Assembly (NCBI GenBank): GCA_963840835.1 | Contig: CAWJAM010000006.1 | Coordinates: 496,001 to 560,000 of the forward strand | Source of the DNA: Rubrobacter_D sp963840835 | GTDB taxonomy: Bacteria > Actinomycetota > Rubrobacteria > Rubrobacterales > Rubrobacteraceae | Length of the DNA: 64,000 nt | Reading direction: 5' to 3' | In this document: one piece after another, positions 8,927-17,416 of the stretch | Layout of the letters: the number at the start of each line of letters is the position of its first letter | Numbering within the stretch: position 1 is the first letter of the stretch | The notes under the pieces: generated by a model | Database searches by the model: none | What the model was told of the DNA's origin: nothing | Seen by the model: only the letters and a program-made list of their open reading frames with translations | Translations under genes and position numbers: made by a program

Positions 8927-9159
8927 GACTGCCTCCTCACCACCCGGGCTATGTAAGCACAAATGTAACACTCACTCAAGGATTACGCAAAGGCTGTCTG
9001 TCAAGCCCGCGTCGCCGGCCTTTCCGTTACGAGTTTCCTGGCTAGCCCTCCGGCGACCAGAGTATCCGGAGTGCTGATCTTGGTCAACCTCTTGGTTGGG
9101 TCCGGGAGGCGCGGCGGAGTCTGTCTAAAAAATACCTGCAAATGAGCCACTTTCTGCGG

Positions 9160-9230
9160 CTGCCGGACCTGGATTCGAACCAGGACTAAGTGATTCAGAG
9201 TCACTCGTGCTGCCGTTACACCATCCGGCA
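9160..9230 (-). tRNA. tRNA-Gln (anticodon CTG)
   Basis: On the minus strand the cloverleaf folds fully: acceptor arms TGCCGGA and TCCGGCA, an anticodon arm GTGACTCTGAATCAC with anticodon CTG, and a T arm CTGGTTCGAATCCAG. The first pair is U1-A72, as usual for bacterial glutamine tRNAs, and the discriminator is G. CCA is not encoded. Confidence 0.95.
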
Positions 9231-9255
9231 ATGCAACGGCGGATATTGTAACGCT

Positions 9256-10242
9256 TTATTGGGTCTCCGTCGAGGTTTGCCCGCTGGTCTCCGCGACTCC
9301 GCCGGACTCCATGGCGCGTAGGATCATTATCCTCTCCTCTATCGGCGGGTGGGTGGAGAACAGACCCTTGGAGCGTTTCTCGAACTTCTTTATGGGGTTG
9401 ACGATGTAGAGGTGGGCGGTCGCGCGGTTTGAGGCTTCGAGGACCTCCCTGTCGCCACTGATCTTCTGCAGGGCGTCGCCCAACCCCTTGGGGTTGCGGG
9501 TGAGCCTGACAGCCGTGGCGTCGGCGAGGAACTCGCGCTGGCGGCTTATGGAGAGCTGCAAGAGGCGGGCGAAGAGCGGCGCGAGGATGGCGAGCACTAT
9601 GGCGACAACCATCATGATGAGCTGCAACTGCCCGCCGCCTTCCCCGCCCCGGCGTCCTCCTCCCCTGCCGCCACCGAACCAGAGGCCGCGCAGGAAAAAG
9701 TCGGAGATCAGGACCGTCGTGCCGACCAGGATGCCGACGAGCATCGAGTAGCGGATGTCGAAGTTGGCGACGTGGGACATCTCGTGCGCGATCACGCCCT
9801 GAAGCTCGTCGCGGTCCAGCTTTTCGAGAAGCCCCTTCGTGACGGCGACTGAGGCGTGCTCGGGGCTGCGGCCCGTAGCGAAGGCATTCGGGGCCGTGTC
9901 GTCGACGATGTAGACCTTCGGCATCGGGAGGCCTGAGGCTATGGACATCTCCTCGACCACGTTGAATAGTACCGGGGCGTCCTCGTGCGCGATCTCCCTG
10001 GCTCTCGATGCTGCGAGAACCATCTTGTCGCCCGCGTAGTAGCTGATGAGCCCGAAGACCACACCCACTACCAGCGCCAGAGCGAGGCCGAAGAGGGCGC
10101 GTACAGGATGCCCGAGCCAGGCGTACCCGATGACGTAGCCGAAGATGGTGATGAAGGCGAGGAAGGCGGCTATGAGCAGCAGGCTGTTGCGCCTGTTGCG
10201 GGAGATACGCTCCCTGAAGGTGCCCAGGTCTATGCCGTCCAT
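9256..10242 (-). CDS. htpX: HtpX-family M48 membrane zinc metalloprotease
   Basis: A 328-residue integral membrane protease. Two N-terminal membrane segments (LLLIAAFLAFITIFGYVIGYAWL and LFGLALALVVGVVFGLISYYAG) precede the catalytic HEMSH zinc motif, with further hydrophobic segments after it. A Gly/Arg-rich loop (FGGGRGGGRRGGEGGG) between membrane segments is an oddity often seen in actinobacterial copies. HtpX proteins degrade damaged membrane proteins. The gene follows lemA with 4 bp between stop and start, an arrangement seen widely. Confidence 0.93.
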   Translation of the reverse strand: MDGIDLGTFRERISRNRRNSLLLIAAFLAFITIFGYVIGYAWLGHPVRALFGLALALVVGVVFGLISYYAGDKMVLAASRAREIAHEDAPVLFNVVEEMSIASGLPMPKVYIVDDTAPNAFATGRSPEHASVAVTKGLLEKLDRDELQGVIAHEMSHVANFDIRYSMLVGILVGTTVLISDFFLRGLWFGGGRGGGRRGGEGGGQLQLIMMVVAIVLAILAPLFARLLQLSISRQREFLADATAVRLTRNPKGLGDALQKISGDREVLEASNRATAHLYIVNPIKKFEKRSKGLFSTHPPIEERIMILRAMESGGVAETSGQTSTETQ

Positions 10243-10246
10243 CAGC

Positions 10247-10807
10247 CTAGTCGTAGGAGACCGTAACGGACTCCCGCTCGGGGCCCTGGGCCTCGAAGTA
10301 CTCCCTCTCCGCGAAGCCCATAGAACGGGCGAAGATGACCGCGGGGAAGCTCTGTATCTTCGTGTTGTAGGACTGGACCGAGTCGTTGTAGTGCTGCCTG
10401 GCGAAGGAGATCTTGTTCTCCGTCGAGGAGAGCTCCTCCTGAAAGTCGATCAAAACCGTGTTCGAGCGGAGATCGGGATAGTTCTCGGCCACCGCGAACA
10501 GGTTCCCGATAGCCCCGGAGAGCTGAGCCTCGGACTGCGCCTGCTGTCCCGGCGACTGGGGCTGCATGGCCTGGGAGCGGGCCTGCGTGATCTGGGTGAG
10601 CACGTCCTGCTCCTGTCGAAAGTACTTCTTCACGCCTTCGAGAAGGTTGGGGATCAAATCGTAGCGACGCTTGAGCTGCACGTCTATCTGCCTGTAAGAC
10701 TCCTCGACCTCATTCCGACGCCGCACCAGCCCGTTGTAGGTCGAGATCGCGTAGATCACCAACACAACCAAGATCACGACGAGAATAATGGTGAAGACGA
10801 TGCCCAT
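10247..10807 (-). CDS. lemA: LemA family protein
   Basis: Start chosen at the ATG at 10807, which has GGAGG eight bases upstream; a longer frame would add five residues. The 186-residue protein has one N-terminal membrane anchor (MGIVFTIILVVILVVLVIYAIS) followed by helical LemA sequence: YNGLVRRRNEVEESYRQIDVQLKRR, then DLIPNLLEGVKKY. LemA proteins are membrane-anchored four-helix proteins of unclear function commonly next to HtpX or other proteases. Confidence 0.93.
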   Translation of the reverse strand: MGIVFTIILVVILVVLVIYAISTYNGLVRRRNEVEESYRQIDVQLKRRYDLIPNLLEGVKKYFRQEQDVLTQITQARSQAMQPQSPGQQAQSEAQLSGAIGNLFAVAENYPDLRSNTVLIDFQEELSSTENKISFARQHYNDSVQSYNTKIQSFPAVIFARSMGFAEREYFEAQGPERESVTVSYD

Positions 10808-10866
10808 ACGATAAACCTCCACGACTCAGCGTTGTCCCACCTGATTATACGCCGGAGAGAGACCGA

Positions 10867-10984
10867 ACAGAATTTGGAATGTGGGAATTGTGAAAGAATA
10901 GCGGAGTGTAATTCTCGAAGTTGGAGGGGTCTACATGACGAACAATCCCAAATTCCACATTCCAAACTCTCAATTCCAAATTCA
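10867..10984. repeat. Inverted AT-rich 'ATTCCAAATTCC' repeat pair
   Basis: AATTTGGAATGTGGGAATTG (10870-10889) is a near reverse complement of the segment at 10949-10967 (CAAATTCCACATTCCAAA), which is followed by another TTCCAAATTC unit. The low GC stands out from the surroundings. The right copy forms the first codons of the methyltransferase gene. Confidence 0.65.
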
Positions 10985-11720
10985 AGAGTACGATCCCCTG
11001 GCCAGCCTCTACGATCTGGAGTACGACCACGACTACGACCTCCATTTCTGGCTCTCCCTCGCCGAGAGCGAAACCGGGCCCGCGGTCGAGTGGGGGGCAG
11101 GCACTGGGCGCATTGCGGCCCCGCTCGCCGCGGCCGGTCACGACGTGACCGCCGTCGAACTCTCCGGGGAGATGGTCGAGTCAGGAAGGGGAAAGAGCGA
11201 ATCAGTCGAGTGGGTCGTGGGAGACATGCGAAGCGCAAGTCTGGGACGACGCTACGGGCTCGCCGTCTGCGCCTTCAACTCGTTTCTGTGCCTGACGAGC
11301 GTGGACGACGCGCTGGCGTTCCTGCGCAACGCTCGCGAACACCTCGTGCCAGGCGGCCTGCTCGGCATAGAGGTCTCTGCGTTCTCGCCTGAGGAACTAC
11401 TCGACCCGCCGGGCGGCCCCTGGCTACGCCACGACTTTACCCGTGAACTCCCCGACGGCAGGCTCGATCGCTTCTCCGCCTCCCGCTACGACGCGGCTAC
11501 CCAGCTTATGGAGATGCGACTGTTCTACGAAAAGTACGACGCTTCGGGAGTGCTAGAGAACCGTAGGGCCCACGACCTGACGATCCGGGTCACCAACCGC
11601 GACGAGTTGGGGCTGATGCTGAGGCTCGGGGGCTTCGAGACAGAGGCCGTCTACGGTGGCTTCGAGGGCGAGCCATTCGACTCGACCAGCGATCACCTCG
11701 TCATTCTCGCCAGGAAATAG
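10935..11720 (+). CDS. Class I SAM-dependent methyltransferase
   Basis: A 261-residue methyltransferase with motif I VEWGAGTGRIAAPLAAAGHDV, the acidic post-I position in TAVELSGEM, and motif II-like WVVGDMRSASLGRRYGLAVCAFN. The start at 10935 has GGAGG eight bases upstream. The first 16 residues (TNNPKFHIPNSQFQIQ) are encoded by an intergenic AT-rich repeat; the normal fold begins at YDPLASLYDLEYDHDYDLHFW. The substrate is not apparent; the closest type is the small-molecule methyltransferase 25/11 group. It is monocistronic, divergent from lemA-htpX. Confidence 0.85.
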   Translation: MTNNPKFHIPNSQFQIQEYDPLASLYDLEYDHDYDLHFWLSLAESETGPAVEWGAGTGRIAAPLAAAGHDVTAVELSGEMVESGRGKSESVEWVVGDMRSASLGRRYGLAVCAFNSFLCLTSVDDALAFLRNAREHLVPGGLLGIEVSAFSPEELLDPPGGPWLRHDFTRELPDGRLDRFSASRYDAATQLMEMRLFYEKYDASGVLENRRAHDLTIRVTNRDELGLMLRLGGFETEAVYGGFEGEPFDSTSDHLVILARK

Positions 11721-11891
11721 GATTCAGGCATCAGGTTTCAGGCTTCAGGTTACAGGTCTTGGATCATTGTCGTGAAGGAGGCCGCTGGCGAACCTTCGTG
11801 AGTCGCTGCACGTAGCGGGGATACGGACAGAGAACCCCGGATGTGCGCCTGACCTACCGTGCTGATGCCTAAGGCCTGTAACCTGAAGCCT
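11721..11891. repeat. Inverted pair of 'CAGGCTTCAGG' intergenic repeats
   Basis: AGGCTTCAGGTTACAGG (11740-11756) has a perfect 17-base inverted copy CCTGTAACCTGAAGCCT (11875-11891), with extra CATCAGGTTTCAGG units on the left. The arms enclose about 118 bases without a gene. The same words recur at 12648, 20209, 26298 and 29700. Confidence 0.75.
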
Positions 11892-11892
11892 A

Positions 11893-12624
11893 CTATTCGA
11901 TCTCACCGGGCCTGATGGGTCGTATCCTCGGTACGAAGCGGGGGACTAGCCGGCAGTAGCGACTGTAGCCGAGTCCGAAGCGCCGGTGCAGCTCGCGTTC
12001 TTCGAGGGGGAGCTGGAGGGCTAGCTGGGCAGCGTAGAGGGCGGCGAGAAGGAAGAGGAAAGAATCGTTCGCAAGGAGGGCCGTGCCCAGGATCAGGGCG
12101 AAGTCCGTGACGTAGAGCGGGTTACGTACGTATCGGTAAGGCCCCTCCACGACGAGTCGCTGCGGCACCCCGTTCTCCTCAGCCCCCGATCCAGGAGGAA
12201 AGAGTGCCCCCGCGAAGAGAAGCCGCGCCCAGCCCATCTTGTAACAGGCCCACGTCCCCACCCCGACCGAGACGAGCGCGAGCAGGCAACCGAGCACCCG
12301 CAACGGCCACCATCCCGGACCCTCCGAGAGCCACCAGGGCGCTAGCGCCACGACGAGGAGCGTCGTACCGCCCCACATCCCGACGACCTCGACCAGGTAC
12401 CATGCCACCAGGCCGCGCCGCCTCAGCCATCCCCGCCAGAACGAGAGCATCGGGTAGGTAAGTAGGTCTATGACGATCATACCCCCGTAGAAGGCCGCCA
12501 CAAAGACAGGCACGAACACCCACCGCCCGAGCAGCCAGTCCCCCACCCCACACAAGACGAAAGCCCCCGCCCACGCCGCGGCGGGCGCGAGATGCCGCTC
12601 TCCATACACTCCGATGCTGCTCAC
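11893..12624 (-). CDS. Membrane methyltransferase, isoprenylcysteine carboxyl methyltransferase (ICMT)-like
   Basis: I prefer the GTG start at 12624 (VSSIGVYGERHLAP); an upstream ATG at 12678 would add 18 residues encoded by an intergenic repeat. The 243-residue protein has about five to six membrane segments, and the C-terminal signature RLVVEGPYRYVRNPLYVTDFALILGTALL..EERELHRRFGLGYSRYCRLVPRFVP of the ICMT/phospholipid methyltransferase superfamily, which uses SAM at the membrane. The substrate in bacteria is mostly unknown. It sits alone, flanked on both sides by repeats. Confidence 0.8.
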   Translation of the reverse strand: MSSIGVYGERHLAPAAAWAGAFVLCGVGDWLLGRWVFVPVFVAAFYGGMIVIDLLTYPMLSFWRGWLRRRGLVAWYLVEVVGMWGGTTLLVVALAPWWLSEGPGWWPLRVLGCLLALVSVGVGTWACYKMGWARLLFAGALFPPGSGAEENGVPQRLVVEGPYRYVRNPLYVTDFALILGTALLANDSFLFLLAALYAAQLALQLPLEERELHRRFGLGYSRYCRLVPRFVPRIRPIRPGEIE

Positions 12625-12647
12625 CCCGCCAAGTGTATAGCAATTAG

Positions 12648-12690
12648 GTTTCAGGCTCAGGCTACAGGTTTCAGGCATCAGACTGCAAGC
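12648..12690. repeat. 'CAGGTTTCAGGCATCAG' repeat copy
   Basis: Consecutive GTTTCAGGCTCAGGCTACAGGTTTCAGGCATCAG-type words occupy this intergenic stretch, matching the family at 11721, 20209, 26298 and 29700. Confidence 0.65.
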
Positions 12691-12724
12691 ATGAGCCGTC
12701 AGAGCCCGCGCCGCTTAGAGCGGT

Positions 12725-12751
12725 TTGCAATGGGGTTGGACCCCATTGCAA
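12725..12751. terminator. 12-bp perfect hairpin
   Basis: TTGCAATGGGGT (12725-12736), loop TGG, then ACCCCATTGCAA (12740-12751). It leads directly into the AGCATTTCAGC repeat element. There is no T-run, so it may be a structured repeat rather than a classical terminator. Confidence 0.5.
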
Positions 12752-12866
12752 GCATTTCAGCCGCTCAGCATTTCAGCATTTCAGGTCTTCTTCTTGCTGA
12801 AGTGCTGACTAGCTGACTGGCTGAAATGCGCGATTAGCAGAGGTCAATACCTCTGCTAATCGCTTT
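12752..12866. repeat. Composite 'GCATTTCAGC' element with a terminal 15-bp hairpin
   Basis: Left part: several GCATTTCAGC units; right part: inverted TTGCTGAAGTGCTGA...GCTGAAATGCG units. It ends in a perfect hairpin GCGATTAGCAGAGGT-CAAT-ACCTCTGCTAATCGC (12830-12863) followed by TTT. The same architecture with different hairpin sequence recurs at 40922 and 49372. Confidence 0.75.
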
Positions 12867-12892
12867 GGAGTATGTCTCTTGCCCCAGACCAC

Positions 12893-12933
12893 TTGACATA
12901 CTGACGTCTAACTTATATAGTCATTTTCGACTA
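12893..12933 (+). promoter_or_regulatory. Promoter and putative operator of the padR gene
   Basis: TTGACA (12893-12898), a 17-base spacer and TATAGT (12916-12921) form a good sigma-70-type promoter. The inverted repeat TAGTC-ATTTTC-GACTA (12918-12922/12929-12933) overlaps the -10 box, a position that suggests autorepression by PadR; a further GACTA occurs at 12943-12947. Confidence 0.65.
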
Positions 12934-12957
12934 AACGGTCTCGACTAAGGAGTATGA

Positions 12958-13605
12958 GTGGCGTCGAAGAGGAAGGTATCCAACCCGCTGGCACTGGCGG
13001 TGATGGCCCTTCTGTACGAGCGGCCGATGCACCCTTACGAGATGGTTTCTTTGATGCGTGAGCGGGGCAAGCACGAGTCGGTGCGGCTCAGGTACAGCTC
13101 TCTGTACTCGGTGGTAGGAGCGCTAGAGCGGGAGGGACTCATCGCAGCGCGAGAGACGGTACGCGATGGGCGGCGTCCCGAGCGGACGATCTATGAGATC
13201 ACTGGCTCGGGCCGCGATGAGTTCCTCGACTGGCTGCGCGAGCTGTTGAGGGAGCCGGTCAAGGAGTACACGCAGTTTGCGGCCGGGCTCTCGTTCTTGC
13301 CAGGGCTTCCTCCCGAGGAGGCTATTGCGCTTCTGGAGGAGCGGGTACGGCGGCTGGAGGATGAGACAGGGGAGATGAGATCCCGCCTGGAAAGCGTCGC
13401 GGAGCAGTTCGACCTGCCCCGCCTTTTCCTTGTTGAGTCGGAGCACGAGTTGATGTTGCGGGAGGCCGAGTTGGGATGGGTGCGCGGGCTCGTAGAGGAC
13501 ATCGAGGCCGGAAAGTTGGGCGATCTGTCGGAGTGGCGCTCCTTTCATTCGGACCAGGGCCCAACAATCGCTGGTGAGGATGGAGGAGGTTGGTCCGTGA
13601 CCTGA
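12958..13605 (+). CDS. PadR-family transcriptional regulator
   Basis: GTG start with AAGGAG nine bases upstream. Residues 1-90 form the PadR winged helix: LALAVMALLYERPMHPYEMVSLMRERG, then SLYSVVGALEREGLIAARETVRDGRRPERTIYEITGSGRDEF. The second half is the helical dimerisation region found in longer PadR proteins (AIALLEERVRRLEDETGEMRSRLE). At 215 residues it is a full-length two-domain PadR. It precedes the SnoaL-like/monooxygenase pair on the same strand and may control it. Confidence 0.9.
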   Translation: MASKRKVSNPLALAVMALLYERPMHPYEMVSLMRERGKHESVRLRYSSLYSVVGALEREGLIAARETVRDGRRPERTIYEITGSGRDEFLDWLRELLREPVKEYTQFAAGLSFLPGLPPEEAIALLEERVRRLEDETGEMRSRLESVAEQFDLPRLFLVESEHELMLREAELGWVRGLVEDIEAGKLGDLSEWRSFHSDQGPTIAGEDGGGWSVT

Positions 13606-13613
13606 TTAGAGAA

Positions 13614-13651
13614 GACCTCCGGTAGGGTGCTGGCACACCCTGGCGGAGGTC
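13614..13651 (+). terminator. Hairpin after padR
   Basis: GACCTCC (13614-13620) pairs with GGAGGTC (13645-13651), and the inner AGGGTG pairs with CACCCT. The T-run expected of an intrinsic terminator is absent, so it may be only an attenuating structure between padR and the next gene. Confidence 0.45.
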
Positions 13652-13779
13652 GTGACCCCGAGATCTGGCCCCGCAGAGCGGAACTGTTACCCGAGGCGCG
13701 TGCTTCAAGGATAGCAGGTCGTACCGCTCCGTGAAGAGGGATGCCATCCCTTACAACAATGGAAGGAGCACGTTCGACC

Positions 13780-14289
13780 ATGACCGACAAGACCACCCGC
13801 AAGATCGAAGCACGGAACCCCGACGAGGCGGCCATCAGGGAGCTGTTCGGTTTGCTCCTCGATGACTGGGGCAGGGGCGACGGCGAGGCCTACGGCTCCC
13901 GCTTCACCGAGGACGCCGACTATGTCGCCTTCGACGGGACGCACACCAGGGGACGCCGGCAGATCGCCGTCTCCCACCAGGAGCTCTTCGACAAGTATCT
14001 CAAAGGCACGCGCCTCACGGGACGCATCCTGAGCGTAACGTTTCTGGGCCCCGACGTGGCCCTCATCCACGCGACCGGCGGAACAGTCATGCCGGGCAAG
14101 ACGAAGCCTTCGCCGGAGCGAGGTTCGATCCAGACGCTCGTCGCCGTGAAGCGCGACGGGAAGTGGCGCTTTGCCGCGTTCCACAACAGCCGTGTCCGGC
14201 CTATAGCAGGCGGTCCCTCCGCCTTCCTCATCTGGGCACTCACCGACAGGCTCTGGCGCATCTTCGCGCCTGGAAAGAAGGATTCATGA
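13780..14289 (+). CDS. SgcJ/EcaC-like SnoaL-fold protein
   Basis: Start at ATG 13780, preceded by GGAAGGAG. The 169-residue protein has the NTF2/SnoaL layout of the SgcJ/EcaC group: AIRELFGLLLDDWGRGDGEAYGSRFTEDADYVAFDGTHTRGRRQI, later GSIQTLVAVKRDGKWRFAAFHNSRVRP. This fold holds small hydrophobic ligands and is frequent beside flavin oxygenases. Its stop overlaps the next start (ATGA), so the two are translationally coupled; it probably assists or follows that oxygenase in an unknown conversion. Confidence 0.85.
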   Translation: MTDKTTRKIEARNPDEAAIRELFGLLLDDWGRGDGEAYGSRFTEDADYVAFDGTHTRGRRQIAVSHQELFDKYLKGTRLTGRILSVTFLGPDVALIHATGGTVMPGKTKPSPERGSIQTLVAVKRDGKWRFAAFHNSRVRPIAGGPSAFLIWALTDRLWRIFAPGKKDS

Positions 14290-15485
14290 GCCGCGCGAAG
14301 AAGGCACTCATTGCCGGTGGTGGTGTGGCCGGACCGGTGGCCGCGATGGCGCTTCAACGCGCCGGCATGGACTCGGTCGTCTACGAAGCGCACGCTGGTG
14401 GCGCGGACGACGTCGGGGCCTTCCTGACCTTCGCCAGCAACGGCCTTGACGCCCTACGCGCCATCGACGCCCACGGCCTCGTGCTGGCCGAGGGTTTCCC
14501 CACGCCGCGCATGGAGATCCAGAGCGGCACCGGCAAGCACCTCGGCAGCGTTCCAAACGGCGGGACCCTGCCCGACGGTGCGGTCAGCCAGACCCTCAAG
14601 CGGGCCGACCTGTACCGGGCGCTGCGTGACGAGGCCCTCCGGCGCGGGGCCCGCGTAGAGCACGGCAAGCGGCTCGTGGATGCCGAGACAACGCCAGAAG
14701 GTGTCGTTGCGCGGTTCGAGGATGGGACGGAGGCTGAGGGAGACCTCCTGATCGGAGCCGACGGCATACACTCCCGTACCCGCAGGATCATCGACCCTTC
14801 CGCGCCCGGGGCCCGCTACATACCTGTGCTCAACATCGGCGGATACGCCACAGGCGTGCGCGTACCGGCAGAATCCGGCACGTTCCGCATGGTCTTCGGG
14901 AAGCGGGCGTTCTTCGGCTACGCGGTTCATCCTTCTGGCGAGGTTTGGTGGTTCGCCAACCCTCCCCGCGCCGACGAGCCGAGCAGGGCTGAACTCGCCG
15001 CTATCGGCACGGAACAGTGGAGGGAGATGCTTGTAGATCTCTTCGCCGAGGACGACTCACCGGCCGCCGACATCATCCACGCCACCCCCGGCAGGCTCTC
15101 TGGTTGGGCCACCTACGACCTCCCTTCAGTTCCTACTTGGCACAGCGGGTCGATGATCGTGATCGGGGACGCCGCGCACGCCACCGCACCCTCCTCCGGA
15201 CAAGGAGCCTCCATGGCGATCGAAGACGCCGTGGTGCTGGCCAGGTGCCTGCGCGACATCCCTGAGGTTCCACACGCCTTCGCCGCCTACGAGCGGCTAC
15301 GCCGCGCCAGGGTAGAACGCATCGTCGCGCAAGGGGCGAGAACGAGTAACAGCAAAGCCGCAGGTCCGGTCTCACGGGTGATACGTGACCTGATGATGCC
15401 CATGATCCTCAAGCGTGTGGCCAATGGTGGATCGCTCGCGTGGATGCACGACTACCGCATCGTCTGGGACGAGAAGGTCGCGTGA
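14286..15485 (+). CDS. FAD-dependent monooxygenase, PHBH-like
   Basis: The ATG at 14286 overlaps the previous stop. The 399-residue protein shows the flavoprotein hydroxylase signatures: N-terminal LIAGGGVAGPVAAMALQRAG (GxGxxG), DLLIGADGIHSRTRR (the DG motif that binds both FAD and NADPH), and VIGDAAHATAPSSGQGASMAIEDAVVLA (the GD motif). These enzymes insert oxygen into aromatic or polycyclic substrates. Pairing with a SnoaL-like protein suggests a detoxification or small biosynthetic step. The substrate is not visible. Confidence 0.9.
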   Translation: MSRAKKALIAGGGVAGPVAAMALQRAGMDSVVYEAHAGGADDVGAFLTFASNGLDALRAIDAHGLVLAEGFPTPRMEIQSGTGKHLGSVPNGGTLPDGAVSQTLKRADLYRALRDEALRRGARVEHGKRLVDAETTPEGVVARFEDGTEAEGDLLIGADGIHSRTRRIIDPSAPGARYIPVLNIGGYATGVRVPAESGTFRMVFGKRAFFGYAVHPSGEVWWFANPPRADEPSRAELAAIGTEQWREMLVDLFAEDDSPAADIIHATPGRLSGWATYDLPSVPTWHSGSMIVIGDAAHATAPSSGQGASMAIEDAVVLARCLRDIPEVPHAFAAYERLRRARVERIVAQGARTSNSKAAGPVSRVIRDLMMPMILKRVANGGSLAWMHDYRIVWDEKVA

Positions 15486-15489
15486 TGGG

Positions 15490-16332
15490 TCAATGGCTCA
15501 GCCGTCGGTAGCGCCAGACGGAGAGGGGAAAGAAGACCGCGAAGATCACCATCGGCCACAAGACCGCCATTAGCAGCGCGTTCCGCGCGGCCCAGGTCTC
15601 GCCGCCCCACCCGGGGTTGCCAAACAGCTCACGGGTGGCGGCGACGGTGGCCGAGAGTGGGTTCCACTCGGAGATCGCGCCGAGCCATCCCGGCATCGTC
15701 TCGGGCGCCACGAAGGTGTTGGAGAGGAAGAGGACGGGCCACACCAGGATCTGCACCGCCGCCACGGCCTCGGGACTCCTGGCGACGAGGCCCAGAAAAA
15801 TCCCGACCCATAACAGCGAGAACCGCAGCAAGAGCAGCAGCCCAACGGCGAGCAGCGCCTCGCCGATGCTCTCGTTCCACCGCCAGCCGACCAGGAGGCC
15901 GCAAGCGACCATGACGGACAGACCGAGGACTGAGTTGAGCATGTCGGCCATGCTGCGGCCGAGTACCACCGCCGAGGGTGCCATCGGCATGGAACGGAAA
16001 CGGTCGGTAACGCCCCTTGCCGCGTCGGTCGCGACAGACGTCATGGTGGCCTCGAGACCGAAGGCCATGGTCATGGCGAACATACCCGGCAAGAGGAATT
16101 CGCGGTAGTCCCCACCGCCCGAGGCACCCTCTCCCGGCACGGACATAGCGCCGCCGAAGAGGTAGCCGAACATCAAGACCAGCATCACGGGAAACAGAAG
16201 TGTGACGACGATACCGAAGGGCTGTCGGAACCAGTGGATCAGGTCCCGCCGGGCAACCGTCCAGGCGTCAGCGATGGCCCATCTAAGGCGATCCGGCCAG
16301 GTACGCGGCATCGATGGGATCGAGGCTCTCAT
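15490..16332 (-). CDS. ABC-2 type transporter permease, daunorubicin-resistance (DrrB)-like
   Basis: The start at ATG 16332 overlaps the ATPase stop by 4 bp. About six membrane segments; the ABC-2 signature SNTFVAPETMPGWLGAISEWNPLSATVAATRELFG lies between segments 5 and 6, as in DrrB-like exporters. An N-terminal cytoplasmic helix precedes FGIVVTLLFPVMLVLMFGYLFGG. With the ATPase it forms an export system for a drug or lipid. Confidence 0.9.
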   Translation of the reverse strand: MRASIPSMPRTWPDRLRWAIADAWTVARRDLIHWFRQPFGIVVTLLFPVMLVLMFGYLFGGAMSVPGEGASGGGDYREFLLPGMFAMTMAFGLEATMTSVATDAARGVTDRFRSMPMAPSAVVLGRSMADMLNSVLGLSVMVACGLLVGWRWNESIGEALLAVGLLLLLRFSLLWVGIFLGLVARSPEAVAAVQILVWPVLFLSNTFVAPETMPGWLGAISEWNPLSATVAATRELFGNPGWGGETWAARNALLMAVLWPMVIFAVFFPLSVWRYRRLSH

Positions 16333-17330
16333 GCGGCAACCTCCTCTTCTTCCTCGCCAGCGCGGTGTCCGGTGAGGCGCAGGAACACATCGTCGAGGGT
16401 GGGACGGCGCACCCCGATATCCTCGACCTTCACGCCCGCGTCGCTCAGCGCCCGAGCCGTCTGTGTCAGGACAGCTACGCGATCCGTAGCCGGTGCGCTG
16501 ACCTTGCGGGATTCCCCATCCACATCCGGGTCCGCCCCGCACACCCGGCCTACGATTCTCGCCGCCGCGGTCAACGTGCCGGCGCTACGCACGACGACGT
16601 CGATACGATCGCCGCCAACCCCGGACTTGAGGCTCTCCGGCGTTCCCTCGGCTATCGCCCGCCCGGCGTCTATGACGCAGATCTGGTCGGCGAGCTGGTC
16701 GGCCTCTTCGAGATACTGCGTGGTCAGTAGCACCGTCGTGCCCCCCGCAACGAGCGCGCGGACAGCCTCCCACACCTCGTTGCGCCCCCGCGGGTCGAGC
16801 CCCGTGGTCGGCTCGTCCAGGAACATCACCGGCGGGGAGAGGATGAAACTGGCTGCGAGATCCAACCTCCTGCGCATGCCCCCGGAATAATCCTTCGCCT
16901 GCTTGCCGGCCGCATCGGCGAGCCCGAAACGCTCCAGGAGATCATCCGCCCGCCTACGGGCCTCCCGTACCCCCAGGTGATAGAGCCGGCCGAAGGTCTC
17001 CAGGTTCTGACGACCCGTGAGGATCTCGTCCACCGCCGCGTGCTGCCCCGCCAAGCCTATGCTGTAACGAACCTGTTCGGCCCGGCGCACCACGTCGAAC
17101 CCCGCGACCTCGGCCCTACCGCCGTCCGGCCTGACCAGTGTCGAGAGTATCCGCACCGCCGTGGTCTTCCCAGCCCCGTTCGGCCCGAGCAGGCCGCACA
17201 CCCCGCCCTCCGGTATCCGGAGATCCAGGCCCCCCAAAGCCTCCGCCTCCCCGAAGCGTTTTTGTAGTCCTTCAGCGAAGACCGCGAACTTCTTCGATTC
17301 CACAACCCCCTCCTTATCCAGTCTCGACAC
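16329..17330 (-). CDS. ABC transporter ATP-binding protein, DrrA-like
   Basis: The 333-residue ATPase has Walker A GPNGAGKTT, a Q-loop in GLAGQHAAVDE, signature YSGGMRRRLDLA, Walker B VMFLDEPTTGLD and the H-loop replaced by a Gln (LLTTQYLEEADQLAD), which is normal in the DrrA subfamily. The C-terminal 100 residues are the DrrA extension (RRPTLDDVFLRLTG). First gene of the exporter operon, divergent from tetR. Confidence 0.93.
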   Translation of the reverse strand: MSRLDKEGVVESKKFAVFAEGLQKRFGEAEALGGLDLRIPEGGVCGLLGPNGAGKTTAVRILSTLVRPDGGRAEVAGFDVVRRAEQVRYSIGLAGQHAAVDEILTGRQNLETFGRLYHLGVREARRRADDLLERFGLADAAGKQAKDYSGGMRRRLDLAASFILSPPVMFLDEPTTGLDPRGRNEVWEAVRALVAGGTTVLLTTQYLEEADQLADQICVIDAGRAIAEGTPESLKSGVGGDRIDVVVRSAGTLTAAARIVGRVCGADPDVDGESRKVSAPATDRVAVLTQTARALSDAGVKVEDIGVRRPTLDDVFLRLTGHRAGEEEEEVAA

Positions 17331-17348
17331 GGTCAGGAGCCTTTCTCC

Positions 17349-17390
17349 GTACGCTGTACAGTGTTATTCCTAATATACTGTACGGTGTAC
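17349..17390. promoter_or_regulatory. Inverted repeat between exporter and tetR
   Basis: GTACGCTGTACAG (17349-17361) and CTGTACGGTGTAC (17378-17390) form an inverted repeat with 11 of 13 matching positions and a 16-base AT-rich spacer. It lies in the 86-bp divergent region, so it is the likely operator by which the TetR protein represses both itself and the exporter. Confidence 0.7.
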
Positions 17391-17416
17391 GGATTTACAA
17401 GGAAGGATTGTGCGAG

